Positions 38,492 through 50,567 of a stretch of DNA of 64,000 nucleotides are shown piece by piece. Under the pieces are notes generated by a model. It was not told the DNA's origin. It did no database searches and worked only from the letters and a program-made list of their open reading frames with translations. Numbering within the stretch: the stretch's first letter is position 1; each line of letters starts with the position of its first letter. The translations under genes and the position numbers were made by a program. This DNA is from Pseudomonas sp. PDNC002 (GTDB taxonomy: Bacteria; Pseudomonadota; Gammaproteobacteria; Pseudomonadales; Pseudomonadaceae), in contig NZ_CP070356.1 of assembly GCF_016919445.1 (NCBI RefSeq), positions 751,501-815,500 on the forward strand. The letters run 5' to 3'.

Positions 38492-40879
38492 ATGAAACGC
38501 ACTTTGACTGTCCTCGCCGTCGTCGTAGCCGCTGCCGCGGCGGGCGCCGGTTGGTACCTGCACGGCAAGCAGCCGGTACGCGACGGACAACTGCCCCTGG
38601 CCGGCCTCTCGACCGAGGTCACCGTCCGTTACGACGAGCGCGGGGTGCCCCACATCAAGGCCGGCAGCGAGGAGGACATGTACCGGGCGATCGGTTACGT
38701 CCACGCCCAGGACCGGCTGTTCCAGATGGAAATGCTGCGGCGCCTGTCCCGCGGCGAGCTAGCCGAGGTGCTCGGGCCGAAGCTGGTGGACACCGACCGC
38801 ATGTTCCGTAGCCTGCGCATCCGCGATCACGCTGCCGAATACGTGGCGAAGCAGGACAAGAATTCCCCGGCGTGGAAAGCGCTGGTCGCCTATCTCGATG
38901 GCGTCAACCAGTTCCAGGAGAGCCACCCGCGCCCCGTGGAGTTCGACATCCTCGGCATTCCCAAGCGGCCGTTCACGCCGGAAGACACCGTCAGCGTCGC
39001 CGGCTACATGGCCTACAGCTTCGCCGCCGCCTTCCGCACCGAACCCGTGCTGACCTATGTGCGTGACCAGTTGGGCGCGGATTACCTGAAAGTCTTCGAC
39101 CTCGACTGGCATCCCGAAGGGGTACTCACACCCTCGCCGCTGGCCGCCGCCGACTGGCAGGACATGAGCGCCATTGCCCGCCTGAGCCATGCCGCGCTGG
39201 AGAAAGCCGGCCTGCCGCAGTTCGAGGGTAGCAACGCCTGGGCCGTTTCCGGCAGCCGCACCAAGAGCGGCAAGCCGCTGCTGGCCGGTGACCCGCACAT
39301 CCGCTTCGCCGTACCGGCGGTGTGGTACGAGATGCAGGCCAGCGCGCCGGGCTTCGAGCTGTACGGTCACTACCAGGCGCTCAATCCCTTCGCCTCGCTC
39401 GGCCATAACCTGCAGTTCGGCTGGAGCCTGACCATGTTCCAGAACGACGACGTCGATCTGGTCGCCGAGAAGGTCAACCCGGACAACGCCAACCAGGTCT
39501 GGTACCACGGCCAGTGGGTCGACCTGAAGAACGAGGAACAGAGCATCGCGGTGAAGGGCGAGGCGCCGGTGAAGATCACCCTGCGCAGCTCGCCCCATGG
39601 CCCGCTGGTCAACGATGCGCTGGGCACCGCTGCCGGCAAGACGCCGGTATCCATGTGGTGGGCCTTCCTGGAAACCCAGAACCCGATCCTCGACGCCTTC
39701 TACGAGCTGAACCGCGCCGACACCCTGGCCAAGGCCCGCACAGCCGCGTCGAAGATCCAGTCGCCGGGTCTCAACGTGGTCTGGGCCAACGCGCGCGGTG
39801 ATATCGGCTGGTGGGCTTCGGCGCAGCTGCCGGTGCGCCCGGACGGGGTCAACCCGAACTTCCTGCTCGACGGTGCCAGCGGGCAGGCCGACAAGACCGG
39901 CTTCTACCCGTTCAGCGAGAACCCACAGGAAGAAAACCCGGCGCGCGGCTACATCGTCTCCGCCAACTTCCAGCCGGTGCCGGCCAACGGTCGCCCGGTG
40001 CCGGGCTACTACAACCTGCCCGATCGCGGCCAGCAACTGAACAAGCGCCTGTCCGACAACGCGGTGAAATGGGACCTGCAGAACAGCCAGGCGCTGCAAC
40101 TGGACACCGCCACCGGCTACGGCCCGCGCTTCCTCAAGCCGCTGCTGCCGATCCTGCGCGAAGCGGCGACGACGGACGCAGAGAAGGCGCTGGTGGAGCA
40201 ACTGGCCGGCTGGCAGGGCGATCATCCGCTGGACTCGGTCACTGCCACGGTCTTCAACCAGTTGATCTACCAGGTCGCCGACGGTGCCATGCGCGACGAA
40301 ATGGGCGATGCCTTCTTCGACAACCTGCTGTCCACCCGCGTGCTCGATGTCGCCCTGCCGCGCCTGGCCGCGGACGAAAGCTCGCCCTGGTGGGACAACC
40401 GCAAGACGCCGGAAAAGGAAACCCGCGCGGATATCGTCAAGGCCGCCTGGAAAGCCAGCCTGGCGCACCTGCGCGCGACACTGGGCGAGGATTCCAAGCA
40501 ATGGCAGTGGGGCAAGGCGCATACCCTGACGCACGGCCACCCGCTGGGCATGCAGAAGCCGCTCGACAAGATCTTCAACGTCGGCCCGTTCGCCGCGCCC
40601 GGTGGCCACGAGGTGCCGAACAACCTGTCCGCACGGGTCGGCCCGGCGCCCTGGCAGGTGGTCTATGGTCCATCCACGCGCCGCCTGATCGACTTCGCCG
40701 ATCCGGCCCACAGCCTGGGCATCAACCCGGTCGGCCAGAGCGGCGTGCCGTTCGACAAGCATTACGACGACCAGGCCGAGGCCTATATCGAAGGGCAATA
40801 CCTGCCCCAGCACTACGATGACAACGAGGTGAAGGCCAATACCAAGGGCTTGCTGAGGCTGATCCCGGTACGCCGATAG
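38492..40879 (+). CDS. hacB: acyl-homoserine lactone acylase (HacB/penicillin acylase family)
   Basis: 795-aa Ntn-hydrolase precursor. Signal or anchor residues 1-23 direct it to the periplasm. The alpha chain carries GVPHIKAGSEEDMYRAIGYVHAQDR. Self-cleavage should occur before Ser247 in FEGSNAWAVSG, whose free N-terminus becomes the catalytic group; Asn and Arg motifs follow in the beta chain. By position beside spuH it matches P. aeruginosa PA0305 (HacB), which degrades acyl-homoserine lactones; substrate range is not provable here. Start ATG 38492 with AAGGAG. Confidence 0.88.
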   Translation: MKRTLTVLAVVVAAAAAGAGWYLHGKQPVRDGQLPLAGLSTEVTVRYDERGVPHIKAGSEEDMYRAIGYVHAQDRLFQMEMLRRLSRGELAEVLGPKLVDTDRMFRSLRIRDHAAEYVAKQDKNSPAWKALVAYLDGVNQFQESHPRPVEFDILGIPKRPFTPEDTVSVAGYMAYSFAAAFRTEPVLTYVRDQLGADYLKVFDLDWHPEGVLTPSPLAAADWQDMSAIARLSHAALEKAGLPQFEGSNAWAVSGSRTKSGKPLLAGDPHIRFAVPAVWYEMQASAPGFELYGHYQALNPFASLGHNLQFGWSLTMFQNDDVDLVAEKVNPDNANQVWYHGQWVDLKNEEQSIAVKGEAPVKITLRSSPHGPLVNDALGTAAGKTPVSMWWAFLETQNPILDAFYELNRADTLAKARTAASKIQSPGLNVVWANARGDIGWWASAQLPVRPDGVNPNFLLDGASGQADKTGFYPFSENPQEENPARGYIVSANFQPVPANGRPVPGYYNLPDRGQQLNKRLSDNAVKWDLQNSQALQLDTATGYGPRFLKPLLPILREAATTDAEKALVEQLAGWQGDHPLDSVTATVFNQLIYQVADGAMRDEMGDAFFDNLLSTRVLDVALPRLAADESSPWWDNRKTPEKETRADIVKAAWKASLAHLRATLGEDSKQWQWGKAHTLTHGHPLGMQKPLDKIFNVGPFAAPGGHEVPNNLSARVGPAPWQVVYGPSTRRLIDFADPAHSLGINPVGQSGVPFDKHYDDQAEAYIEGQYLPQHYDDNEVKANTKGLLRLIPVRR

Positions 40880-40897
40880 GCACCGCCAGGCAAAACG

Positions 40898-40923
40898 AAA
40901 AACCCCGCTCAGGCGGGGTTTTT
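40898..40923 (+). terminator. intrinsic terminator of hacB
   Basis: AAACCCCGC, loop TCAG, GCGGGGTTTTT, 20 bp past the hacB stop. Confidence 0.93.
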
Positions 40924-41211
40924 CATGGGTGGGCGAAGAGAGTGCTGCGGGAGATGCCAGGGGCTCCCTGGCGCGGTATTCCCCCTAGGGATAGGTCGGG
41001 GTGTTGTATTGCGCGCCGTCTCCCGCACGCGTGCCAGAGGCATCACTGAAGTTTGCCGACGGTGCGTCCCGGTCCTGGTTCGGGGGGAGACCGGAAATCA
41101 CCTTCGAACGTCTAAAGCGTAGTTGGCATTGCGACAGGAGGGAGTCTTTCCTACCCACGGATTTTTCCGATAAATCCCGATTTTCCAAGCACTTCGGAAT
41201 AACGCGCGGGC
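40924..41211. other. 288-bp gap between hacB and spuH terminators, no gene
   Basis: No frame with protein similarity and no RNA gene recognised. Contains a short inverted repeat, CCGGTC..GACCGG, near 41070-41093. Bounded by the two outward-facing terminators. Confidence 0.4.
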
Positions 41212-41243
41212 AAAAAACACGGGCCACCCGAAGGTGGCCCGTG
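41212..41243 (-). terminator. intrinsic terminator of the spu operon
   Basis: CACGGGCCACC / GGTGGCCCGTG with loop CGAA, preceded on the plus strand by six A's, giving a U6 tail on the minus transcript. It lies 41 bp past the spuH stop. Confidence 0.93.
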
Positions 41244-41283
41244 GTTCGACAATCGCCGGATACAACCGGCCGACAAGACGGCG

Positions 41284-42156
41284 TCAGGCGGTGGCTGTCG
41301 AACCCTTTTGCCAATCGGTCGCGTTGGACTCCATGGCTTCCTGGATCGCGCGCTTGCGACGTTCCTCGGCCTGGCGGGTGAAGTACCAGGCGAAGAAGGT
41401 GAACAGCGATACGGTCAGCAGGATCAGGCTGGCTACGGCGTTGATCTCCGGCTTCACACCCAGGCGCACGGCGGAGAACACTTCCATCGGCAGGGTGGTG
41501 GAGCCAGGACCGGACACGAAGCTGGCCAGTACCAGGTCATCCAGCGACAGGGCGAAGGACATCATGCCGCCCGCCGCCAGCGACGGCGCGATCATCGGGA
41601 TGGTGATCAGCATGAACACTTTCCAGGGCTTGGCGCCCAGGTCCATGGCCGCTTCCTCGATGGACAGGTCCAGCTCGCGCAGGCGCGCCGACACCACCAC
41701 TGCCACGTAGGACGAGCAGAAGCTGGTGTGGGCGATCCAGATGGTCACGATGCCGCGCTCCTGCGGCCAGCCGATCAGCTGGGCCATTGCCACGAACAGC
41801 AGCAGCAGCGACAGACCGGTGATCACCTCGGGCATGACCAGCGGCGCGGTAACCATGCCGCCGAACAGCGTACGGCCACGGAAGCGCGGGATGCGGGTCA
41901 GCACGAAGGCCGCCAGGGTGCCCAGGGCTACCGAGGAGATCGCGGTGTAGCAGGCGATCTCCAGCGAGCGGAACACCGAGCCAACCAGCTGCTGGTTGTC
42001 CAGCAGGCCGACGTACCACTTCACCGACCAGCCGCCCCACACGGTCACCAGCTTGGAGCCGTTGAACGAGTAGATGACCAGGATGAGCATCGGCACGTAG
42101 ATGAAGAGCAGGCCCAACACCAGCATGATGTTGGAGAACGACCAACGCTTGTTCAT
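41284..42156 (-). CDS. spuH: spermidine/putrescine ABC permease SpuH
   Basis: 290-aa PotC-type permease with about six helices. The ATPase-docking EAA loop is EEAAMDLGAKPWKVFMLITIP. It overlaps the spuG stop by four bases (ATGA), and is the last gene of the spu operon. Works with SpuF, SpuG and the binding proteins SpuD and SpuE. The C-terminal tail beyond the last helix is long and polar. Confidence 0.94.
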   Translation of the reverse strand: MNKRWSFSNIMLVLGLLFIYVPMLILVIYSFNGSKLVTVWGGWSVKWYVGLLDNQQLVGSVFRSLEIACYTAISSVALGTLAAFVLTRIPRFRGRTLFGGMVTAPLVMPEVITGLSLLLLFVAMAQLIGWPQERGIVTIWIAHTSFCSSYVAVVVSARLRELDLSIEEAAMDLGAKPWKVFMLITIPMIAPSLAAGGMMSFALSLDDLVLASFVSGPGSTTLPMEVFSAVRLGVKPEINAVASLILLTVSLFTFFAWYFTRQAEERRKRAIQEAMESNATDWQKGSTATA

Positions 42157-43064
42157 ACCTTGCCCTCCAGCTCTTTAGCCTGGTTCTTGTTAAAGAAGAT
42201 GATGGGCACGATCAGGATCGCCAGCATCACGACGGCAAGGGCGGATGCCACCGGCCAGTCACGGTTGTTGAAGAACTCCTGCCACAGCACCTTGCCGATC
42301 ATCAGCGTCTCGGGGCCGCCCAGCAGTTCCGGAATCACGAACTCGCCCACCGCCGGGATGAACACCAGCATGCAGCCGGCGATGATGCCGTTCTTGGACA
42401 GCGGGACGGTGATTTTCCAGAAGCTGGTGAAGCTGCGCGCGCCGAGGTCGGATGCGGCTTCCAGCAGGCTCATGTCGTGCTTCACCAGGTTGGCGTAGAG
42501 CGGCATGACCATGAAGGGCAGGTACGAGTAGACGATACCGATGTACACCGCGAAGTTGGTGTTGAGGATCGTCAGCGGCTCGTTGATCACGCCCAGCCAC
42601 ATCAGGAAGCTGTTGAGCAGGCCGTTGTTGGAGAGGATACCCATCCAGGCGTACACGCGGATCAGGATCGCCGTCCAGGTCGGCATCATGATCAGCAGCA
42701 GCAGGACGGTCTGCATCTCCTTGCTGGCGCGGGCGATGGCATAGGCCATCGGATAACCGATCAGCAGGCACAGGAAGGTGCTGATCGCCGCCATCTTCAG
42801 CGAGCCCAGGTAGGCATCGATGTAGAGCGGGTCGTCCGTCAGCATCAGGTAGTTGCCCAGGTTCAGCACGACCTGAAGGGTCTGGTCGGCGTACTGGAAT
42901 ACTTCGGTGTACGGCGGAATGGCCACGTCCGCTGCCGCCAGACTGATCTTCAGCACGATGGCGAAGGGCAGCAGGAAGAACAGGAACAGCCAGAAGAACG
43001 GCACACCGATCACGGCGTGGCGGCCGTTCGGCAGCCGTTTCATGAGCGATTTGCTGATGTTCAT
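42153..43064 (-). CDS. spuG: spermidine/putrescine ABC permease SpuG
   Basis: 303-aa PotB-type permease. It has a first helix at about 22-40, a large periplasmic loop, and the EAA loop EAASDLGARSFTSFWKITVP. The start (43062-43064) overlaps the spuF stop as ATGA; the frame is open far upstream inside spuF as a shadow. Coupled by overlaps on both sides, so F, G and H are probably made in fixed ratio. Confidence 0.94.
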   Translation of the reverse strand: MNISKSLMKRLPNGRHAVIGVPFFWLFLFFLLPFAIVLKISLAAADVAIPPYTEVFQYADQTLQVVLNLGNYLMLTDDPLYIDAYLGSLKMAAISTFLCLLIGYPMAYAIARASKEMQTVLLLLIMMPTWTAILIRVYAWMGILSNNGLLNSFLMWLGVINEPLTILNTNFAVYIGIVYSYLPFMVMPLYANLVKHDMSLLEAASDLGARSFTSFWKITVPLSKNGIIAGCMLVFIPAVGEFVIPELLGGPETLMIGKVLWQEFFNNRDWPVASALAVVMLAILIVPIIFFNKNQAKELEGKV

Positions 43065-44215
43065 GATTGCAGTACCACACCGCTGTCGTCGTACCAGCTG
43101 ATGTAAACCGGCTGGTCCCAGGTCGGGCGCGCCACGTGGCGCTCGGCGTTGGCCATGAAGGCCTGGACGATGAAGCCGGAGGCCAGCTTGATGTAGTACA
43201 CCGAATGGCCGCCCAGGTAGGCGATGTCGTGGACGGTGCCCTGGGCCCAGTTGTGGCCTTCGTGCTCCAGGTCGGCCGGCTTCTGCGCGCTGACCATGAC
43301 CTTTTCCGGACGCAGCGCATAGGTGATGCGCTTGTTCTCGGCACGGGTGCTGATGCCGTGGCCGATATAGATCGGGTTTTCCAGGTGCGGGCAGGCGATC
43401 ACCGCGTGGTCCTGCAGGTCTTCCACCAGCTCGCCGTCGAACATGTTGACGTTGCCGATGAACTCGCAGATCAGGCGGCTGGCCGGCGTCTCGTAGATGT
43501 CCATCGGGCTGCCGATCTGCTCGATGCAACCCAGGTGCATGATGGCGATGCGCTGGGCCATGGTCATGGCCTCTTCCTGGTCGTGGGTCACCATCACGCA
43601 GGTCACGCCCACGCGCTCGATGATCTCCACCAGTTCCAGCTGCATCTGCGAACGCAGCTTCTTGTCCAGCGCGCCCATGGGCTCGTCGAGCAGCAGCAGC
43701 TTCGGACGCTTGGCCAGGGAGCGGGCCAGGGCCACGCGCTGACGCTGGCCACCGGAGAGCTGGTGCGGCTTGCGCTTGGCGTACTGGGTCATCTGCACCA
43801 GCTTGAGCATCTCGTCGACGATCTTGTCGATCTCAGCCTTGGGCAGGCCGTCCTGCTTGAGGCCGAAAGCGATGTTCTGCGCCACGCTCATGTGGGGGAA
43901 CAGGGCGTAGGACTGGAACATCATGTTGATCGGCCGCTCATAGGGCGGCAGGTCGGTAATGTCCTGGCCATCGAGGAAGATGCGACCTTCAGTGGGACGC
44001 TCGAAACCAGCCAGCATACGCAGCAGGGTCGACTTGCCCGAACCCGAGCCACCGAGCAGGGCGAAGATCTCGCCCTTCTTGATGTCCAGGGACACGCTGT
44101 CCACAGCCAGCGTTTCATCGAACTGCTTGCTGACCCGGTCGATTTTTACCAGAACCTCTTTGGGTTTCTGGTCGCCACTCAAGGCTTTCTTGTAGGCACC
44201 GGAGGCTATTGCCAT
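43061..44215 (-). CDS. spuF: spermidine/putrescine ABC ATPase SpuF
   Basis: 384-aa PotA-type ATPase. Walker A GGSGSGKST (55-63), LSGGQRQR, LLLLDEPMGALD and [11 protein letters not shown] are intact, with a C-terminal TOBE regulatory domain. Start set at MAIASGAYKK (44213-44215), with GGGAG upstream and the usual length. It is separated from spuE by 149 bp that contain a GC hairpin. Confidence 0.95.
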   Translation of the reverse strand: MAIASGAYKKALSGDQKPKEVLVKIDRVSKQFDETLAVDSVSLDIKKGEIFALLGGSGSGKSTLLRMLAGFERPTEGRIFLDGQDITDLPPYERPINMMFQSYALFPHMSVAQNIAFGLKQDGLPKAEIDKIVDEMLKLVQMTQYAKRKPHQLSGGQRQRVALARSLAKRPKLLLLDEPMGALDKKLRSQMQLELVEIIERVGVTCVMVTHDQEEAMTMAQRIAIMHLGCIEQIGSPMDIYETPASRLICEFIGNVNMFDGELVEDLQDHAVIACPHLENPIYIGHGISTRAENKRITYALRPEKVMVSAQKPADLEHEGHNWAQGTVHDIAYLGGHSVYYIKLASGFIVQAFMANAERHVARPTWDQPVYISWYDDSGVVLQS

Positions 44216-44239
44216 TACCACAACTCCCAAATCATAGAG

Positions 44240-44260
44240 GCCCGGCCCCCGCGGCCGGGC
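44240..44260. other. intercistronic hairpin spuE-spuF
   Basis: GCCCGGCC / GGCCGGGC, 8-bp perfect stem with a 5-base loop, 24 bp before the spuF start. No T-run; likely mRNA processing or partial attenuation. Confidence 0.5.
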
Positions 44261-44364
44261 ATGCTTGGTATTACCAGGGCTGGCGCAGTTTACGTGCGCC
44301 GGAATGGCTTGTTGAGGCCACTCCGAGGCTCCGTGCCCGCGCGAACGAATCCAGGGGAAACGTC

Positions 44365-46905
<2,541 letters not shown>

Positions 46906-48273
46906 TCAAGACAGAACGGCTGCGGCGGTTTGATCGAGGCACTTGCGCGCCAGGGTGATCAGGTCATCGATCTGCGATTTCTCGATCACCAGCGGCGGCG
47001 AGATAATCATAGTGTCTCCCACCGCGCGCATGATCAGACCGTTGCGGAAGCAGTGCTCGCGGCACAGCATCCCGACACCCTTGCCTTCGAAGCGCTCGCG
47101 GGTCTTCTTGTTCTTCACCAGCTCCAGTGCTGCCACCAGGCCTACCCCGCGGGCTTCGCCTACCAGGGGATGGTCGGCCAGCTCTTGCCAGCGCTGTTGC
47201 AAATACGGTGCCGTTTCGTTCTTCACGCGCTCGACGATTTTCTCTTCGCGCAGGATGCGAATGTTCTCCAGCGCCACCGCAGCGGCTACCGGGTGACCAG
47301 AGTAAGTGAAGCCGTGGTAGAACTCCCCACCCTCATTCAGGGTATGGACGATCTCGTCGCGAACGATCACGCCACCCATGGGGATGTAGCCGGAGGTCAG
47401 GCCCTTGGCGATCGGCATCAGGTCCGGTGCGTTGCCGAAGTACTGGCTGCCGAACCATTCGCCGGTACGGCCAAAACCGCAGATCACTTCGTCGGCGATG
47501 AACAGGATGTCGTACTTGGCGAGGATCTCGCGGATCTTCGGCCAGTAGGATTTCGGCGGAATGATCACGCCGCCCGCGCCCTGCAGGGGCTCGGCGATGA
47601 AGGCGGCGACCTTGTCTTCGCCGACTTCGAGAATCTTCTTCTCCAGCTGTTCGGCAGCCCAGACGCCGAACTCTTCCGGGTCCATGTCGCCGCCTTCGCC
47701 GAACCAGTAAGGCTGGGCGATGTGCTCGATACCGGGGATCGGCAGGTCACCCTGCTCGTGCAGCGCCTTCATGCCGCCCAGGCTGACGCCGGCGACGGTG
47801 GAGCCGTGGTAGCCGTTCCAGCGGCCAATGACCACTTTCTTCTGCGGCTGGCCCTTGACGCTCCAGTAGTGACGAACCATGCGCAGCACGGTGTCGTTGG
47901 ACTCGGAACCCGAGCCGGTGAAGAACACATGGTTCATGCCTTCCGGGGCGATATCGGCGATGGCCTTGGCCAGCTCCAGCACCGGCGGGTGGGCGGTCTG
48001 GAAGAACAGGTTGTAGTAGGGCAGTTCCTGCATCTGCTTGTAGGCGGCTTCAGCAAGCTCCTTGCGACCGTAGCCGACGTTCACGCACCACAGGCCGGCC
48101 ATGCCATCGAGGATCTTGTTGCCCTCGCTGTCCCACAGGTACACGCCTTCGGCCTTGGTGATGATGCGAGCGCCCTTCTCGTTCAGCTGCTTGTAGTCGG
48201 TGAACGGAGCCAGGTGGTGATCGCGGCTGAGCGCCTGCCAATGTTGGGTGTTGGCGCTGGTCTGGTTAGTCAT
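46906..48273 (-). CDS. spuC: polyamine:pyruvate aminotransferase SpuC
   Basis: 455-aa class III PLP aminotransferase. PLP contacts include GSGSESNDT, Asp261 in FIADEVICGFGRTG, and the Schiff-base lysine Lys290 in PIAKGLTSGYIPMG. It transfers the amino group of putrescine, cadaverine or related amines to pyruvate, giving the aldehyde and alanine. It starts at 48271-48273 with a purine-rich site about ten bases upstream. The place between spuB and spuD matches P. aeruginosa. Confidence 0.95.
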   Translation of the reverse strand: MTNQTSANTQHWQALSRDHHLAPFTDYKQLNEKGARIITKAEGVYLWDSEGNKILDGMAGLWCVNVGYGRKELAEAAYKQMQELPYYNLFFQTAHPPVLELAKAIADIAPEGMNHVFFTGSGSESNDTVLRMVRHYWSVKGQPQKKVVIGRWNGYHGSTVAGVSLGGMKALHEQGDLPIPGIEHIAQPYWFGEGGDMDPEEFGVWAAEQLEKKILEVGEDKVAAFIAEPLQGAGGVIIPPKSYWPKIREILAKYDILFIADEVICGFGRTGEWFGSQYFGNAPDLMPIAKGLTSGYIPMGGVIVRDEIVHTLNEGGEFYHGFTYSGHPVAAAVALENIRILREEKIVERVKNETAPYLQQRWQELADHPLVGEARGVGLVAALELVKNKKTRERFEGKGVGMLCREHCFRNGLIMRAVGDTMIISPPLVIEKSQIDDLITLARKCLDQTAAAVLS

Positions 48274-48303
48274 CTTGGTAAAACCTCTTCTCTAAGAAAC
48301 ACA

Positions 48304-48327
48304 GGGCCCGGCCAGGTGACCGGGCCC
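48304..48327. other. intercistronic hairpin spuB-spuC
   Basis: GGGCCCGG / CCGGGCCC, 8-bp perfect stem with an 8-base loop in the 62-bp gap. Confidence 0.5.
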
Positions 48328-48335
48328 CACGCCGA

Positions 48336-49694
48336 TCAGACAGAAAGCAGGAGGAACTCACGCTCCCAGGAACTGATCACTCGCTTGAAGTTCTCGTGCT
48401 CGGCGCGTTTGACCGCCACGTAGCCGCGAATGAACTTGTCGCCCAGGTACTTTTCCAGGGTCTTGCTGCTTTCCATGCATTCAAGCGCCGCCTCGATGGT
48501 CAGCGGCAGGCGCAGGTTACGCCGTTCGTAGCCACGACCCTTGACCTGGGCACTGGGCTTGAAGCCTTCGACCATGCCGATGTAGCCGCACAGCAGGCTG
48601 GCAGCCAGGGCCAGGTAGGGGTTGGCGTCCGCGCCGGCCAGGCGGTTTTCCACGCGGCGGTTGTCCGGGGTGGAGTCCGGTACGCGCAGGCCGACGGTAC
48701 GGTTCTCTTCGCCCCACTCCACGTTCACCGGCGCCGAGGTATCGGGCAGGAAGCGGCGGAACGAGTTGACGTTCGGGGCGAACAGCGGAAGGGCTTCGGG
48801 GATCAGCTTCTGCAGGCCGCCGACGTGGTGCAGGAACAGCTCGCTCATGCTGCCGTCGGCGTTGGAGAAGATGTTCTTGCCGGTCTTGATGTCGACGATG
48901 CTCTGGTGCAGGTGCATGGCACTGCCCGGCTCGCCGGTCATCGGCTTGGCCATGAAGGTGGCGGCCACGTTGTGCTTGAGCGCGGCCTCACGCATGGTGC
49001 GCTTGAACACCACGATCTGGTCGGCCAGGTCCAGGGCATCGCCATGACGGAAGTTGATTTCCATCTGCGCGGTGCCTTCTTCATGGATCAGGGTATCCAG
49101 ATCCAGGCCCTGCAGTTCGCACCAGTCGTACATGTCCTCGAACAGCGGATCGAATTCGTTCGCCGCGTCGATGGAGAAGGACTGGCGGCCAGTTTCCTGG
49201 CGACCGGAGCGGCCAATCGGAGCCTGCAGCGGGTAGTCGGGGTCGTCGCTGCGCTTGGTCAGGTAGAATTCCATCTCCGGCGCGACAATCGGCTTCCAGC
49301 CTTTGTCTGCGTACAGCTGGAGCACGCGCTTGAGGACGTTGCGCGGCGACAGCTCGATGGGGTTGCCCAGCTTGTCGTAGGTATCGTGGATGACCATCGC
49401 GGTCGGCTCGATGGCCCAGGGGACGAGGAACACGGCATTCTCGTCCGGGCGGCAGACCATATCGATGTCGGCCGGGTCCAGCAGGTCGTAATAGATGTCG
49501 TCCTCGACGTAGTCGCCGGTCACGGTCTGCAGGAGAACGCTCTCCGGCAGGCGCATGCCCTTCTCGTTGAGGAATTTCGCAGTCGGCGCGATCTTGCCCC
49601 GGGCAATCCCGGTCAGGTCGGCGATCATGCATTCCACTTCGGTGATCTTGCGTTCCTTCAACCAGCCGCTCAGCTGGTCTAGCTTGGTAGTCAT
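48336..49694 (-). CDS. spuB: glutamate-polyamine ligase SpuB (glutamine synthetase family)
   Basis: 452-aa glutamine-synthetase-fold enzyme that joins glutamate to a polyamine using ATP, the first step of the gamma-glutamyl route. Metal and ATP sites include APEMEFYL, MEINFRHGDA, GSAMHLHQSI, and ENRTVGLRVP with DNRRVENRLAGADANPYL. Start MTTKLDQL (49692-49694) with GAGG just upstream; an open extension to 49877 overlaps spuA. It is related to but clearly distinct from SpuI. Confidence 0.94.
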   Translation of the reverse strand: MTTKLDQLSGWLKERKITEVECMIADLTGIARGKIAPTAKFLNEKGMRLPESVLLQTVTGDYVEDDIYYDLLDPADIDMVCRPDENAVFLVPWAIEPTAMVIHDTYDKLGNPIELSPRNVLKRVLQLYADKGWKPIVAPEMEFYLTKRSDDPDYPLQAPIGRSGRQETGRQSFSIDAANEFDPLFEDMYDWCELQGLDLDTLIHEEGTAQMEINFRHGDALDLADQIVVFKRTMREAALKHNVAATFMAKPMTGEPGSAMHLHQSIVDIKTGKNIFSNADGSMSELFLHHVGGLQKLIPEALPLFAPNVNSFRRFLPDTSAPVNVEWGEENRTVGLRVPDSTPDNRRVENRLAGADANPYLALAASLLCGYIGMVEGFKPSAQVKGRGYERRNLRLPLTIEAALECMESSKTLEKYLGDKFIRGYVAVKRAEHENFKRVISSWEREFLLLSV

Positions 49695-49734
49695 AAAGAC
49701 CTCAGGGTTTGAGAGCCCGGCCCCAACGCCGGAC

Positions 49735-50484
49735 TCAGCGGTTCCCCGCCCTCTTGCCGCAGGCTTTGCCGAATGCCTGGAAGATAGCGAGATAGTTGGG
49801 GTTCGTTTCGACCTGCCACTCCGGGTGCCACTGCACCCCGACGGCGAAGGCCGCACCTTCGACGGAGAAGGCTTCAACCAACCCGTCAGGCGCCAGAGCT
49901 TCTACACGAAGGCCGGGCGCCAGACGATCAACGCCCTGGCCGTGAATAGAATTGACCTGGAACTGCGAGGGTAGCCCGATACCGGCGAAAACGCCGCCCG
50001 GCTGCACGTCGACGACATGCCGCAATCCATATTGAATCTCGATCGGCTCACCGGCGGGTTCGCGGTGATCCATGTAGCCCGGCACTTCATGCACCTTCTG
50101 GTGCAACGAGCCGCCGAAGGCGACGTTCATTTCCTGGAATCCGCGGCAGATGCCCAGCACCGGAATACCGGCGGCGACCGCGCGGCGGATCAGCGGCAGC
50201 GTCGTGCTATCGCGTGCAGGATCATGAGAAGTGCCGGCTTCGCTTGCGGAGCCACTATAATGATGGGGTTCGACGTTCGACGCCGAGCCTGTGAAGAGCA
50301 GGCCGTCGAACGCGGCCAACATGGCTTCCTGGTCGATGACATCGCCCAGGGAGGGAACGATCACCGGAATGCCCGCGGCCCCGGAGATCACTGCTCTGAG
50401 GTATTTGTCGCCAGCAACATGGTAGGGTTTGGAACCGATCTGCTTGATGCAGGCGGACACGCCGATTAACGGCAGGCGAGACAT
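49735..50484 (-). CDS. spuA: gamma-glutamyl polyamine/GABA hydrolase SpuA
   Basis: 249-aa class I glutamine-amidotransferase-type hydrolase of the PuuD family. The triad is visible: Cys113 in GICRGFQEMN, His220 and Glu222 in GVQWHPEW. It splits gamma-glutamyl-GABA (or related amides) to release glutamate. First gene of spuABCDEFGH, divergent from spuI with a 278-bp control region between them. Confidence 0.93.
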   Translation of the reverse strand: MSRLPLIGVSACIKQIGSKPYHVAGDKYLRAVISGAAGIPVIVPSLGDVIDQEAMLAAFDGLLFTGSASNVEPHHYSGSASEAGTSHDPARDSTTLPLIRRAVAAGIPVLGICRGFQEMNVAFGGSLHQKVHEVPGYMDHREPAGEPIEIQYGLRHVVDVQPGGVFAGIGLPSQFQVNSIHGQGVDRLAPGLRVEALAPDGLVEAFSVEGAAFAVGVQWHPEWQVETNPNYLAIFQAFGKACGKRAGNR

Positions 50485-50540
50485 GGGACACCCGTGTTTG
50501 TAAGTGTTATGGGCTTGAGGCCGAGCTTAGCCTTGTTCAT

Positions 50541-50567
50541 TTTTTTACACAATAGTCATGTAAAAAA
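50541..50567. promoter_or_regulatory. symmetrical operator candidate between spuA and spuI
   Basis: TTTTTTACA and TGTAAAAAA form 9-bp perfect arms around a 9-base centre in an AT-rich patch of the divergent promoter, 57 bp from the spuA start. Its symmetry fits a dimeric regulator. PauR, the known polyamine-responsive repressor in P. aeruginosa, is one candidate; its motif cannot be checked here. The rest of the gap includes TTGACA at 50682-50687 facing spuI, without a good -10. Confidence 0.5.

Noticed and set aside
40924..41211. Possible small RNA between hacB and spuH
   Set aside because: No convincing promoter plus terminator in one direction; the terminators at both ends belong to the flanking genes.
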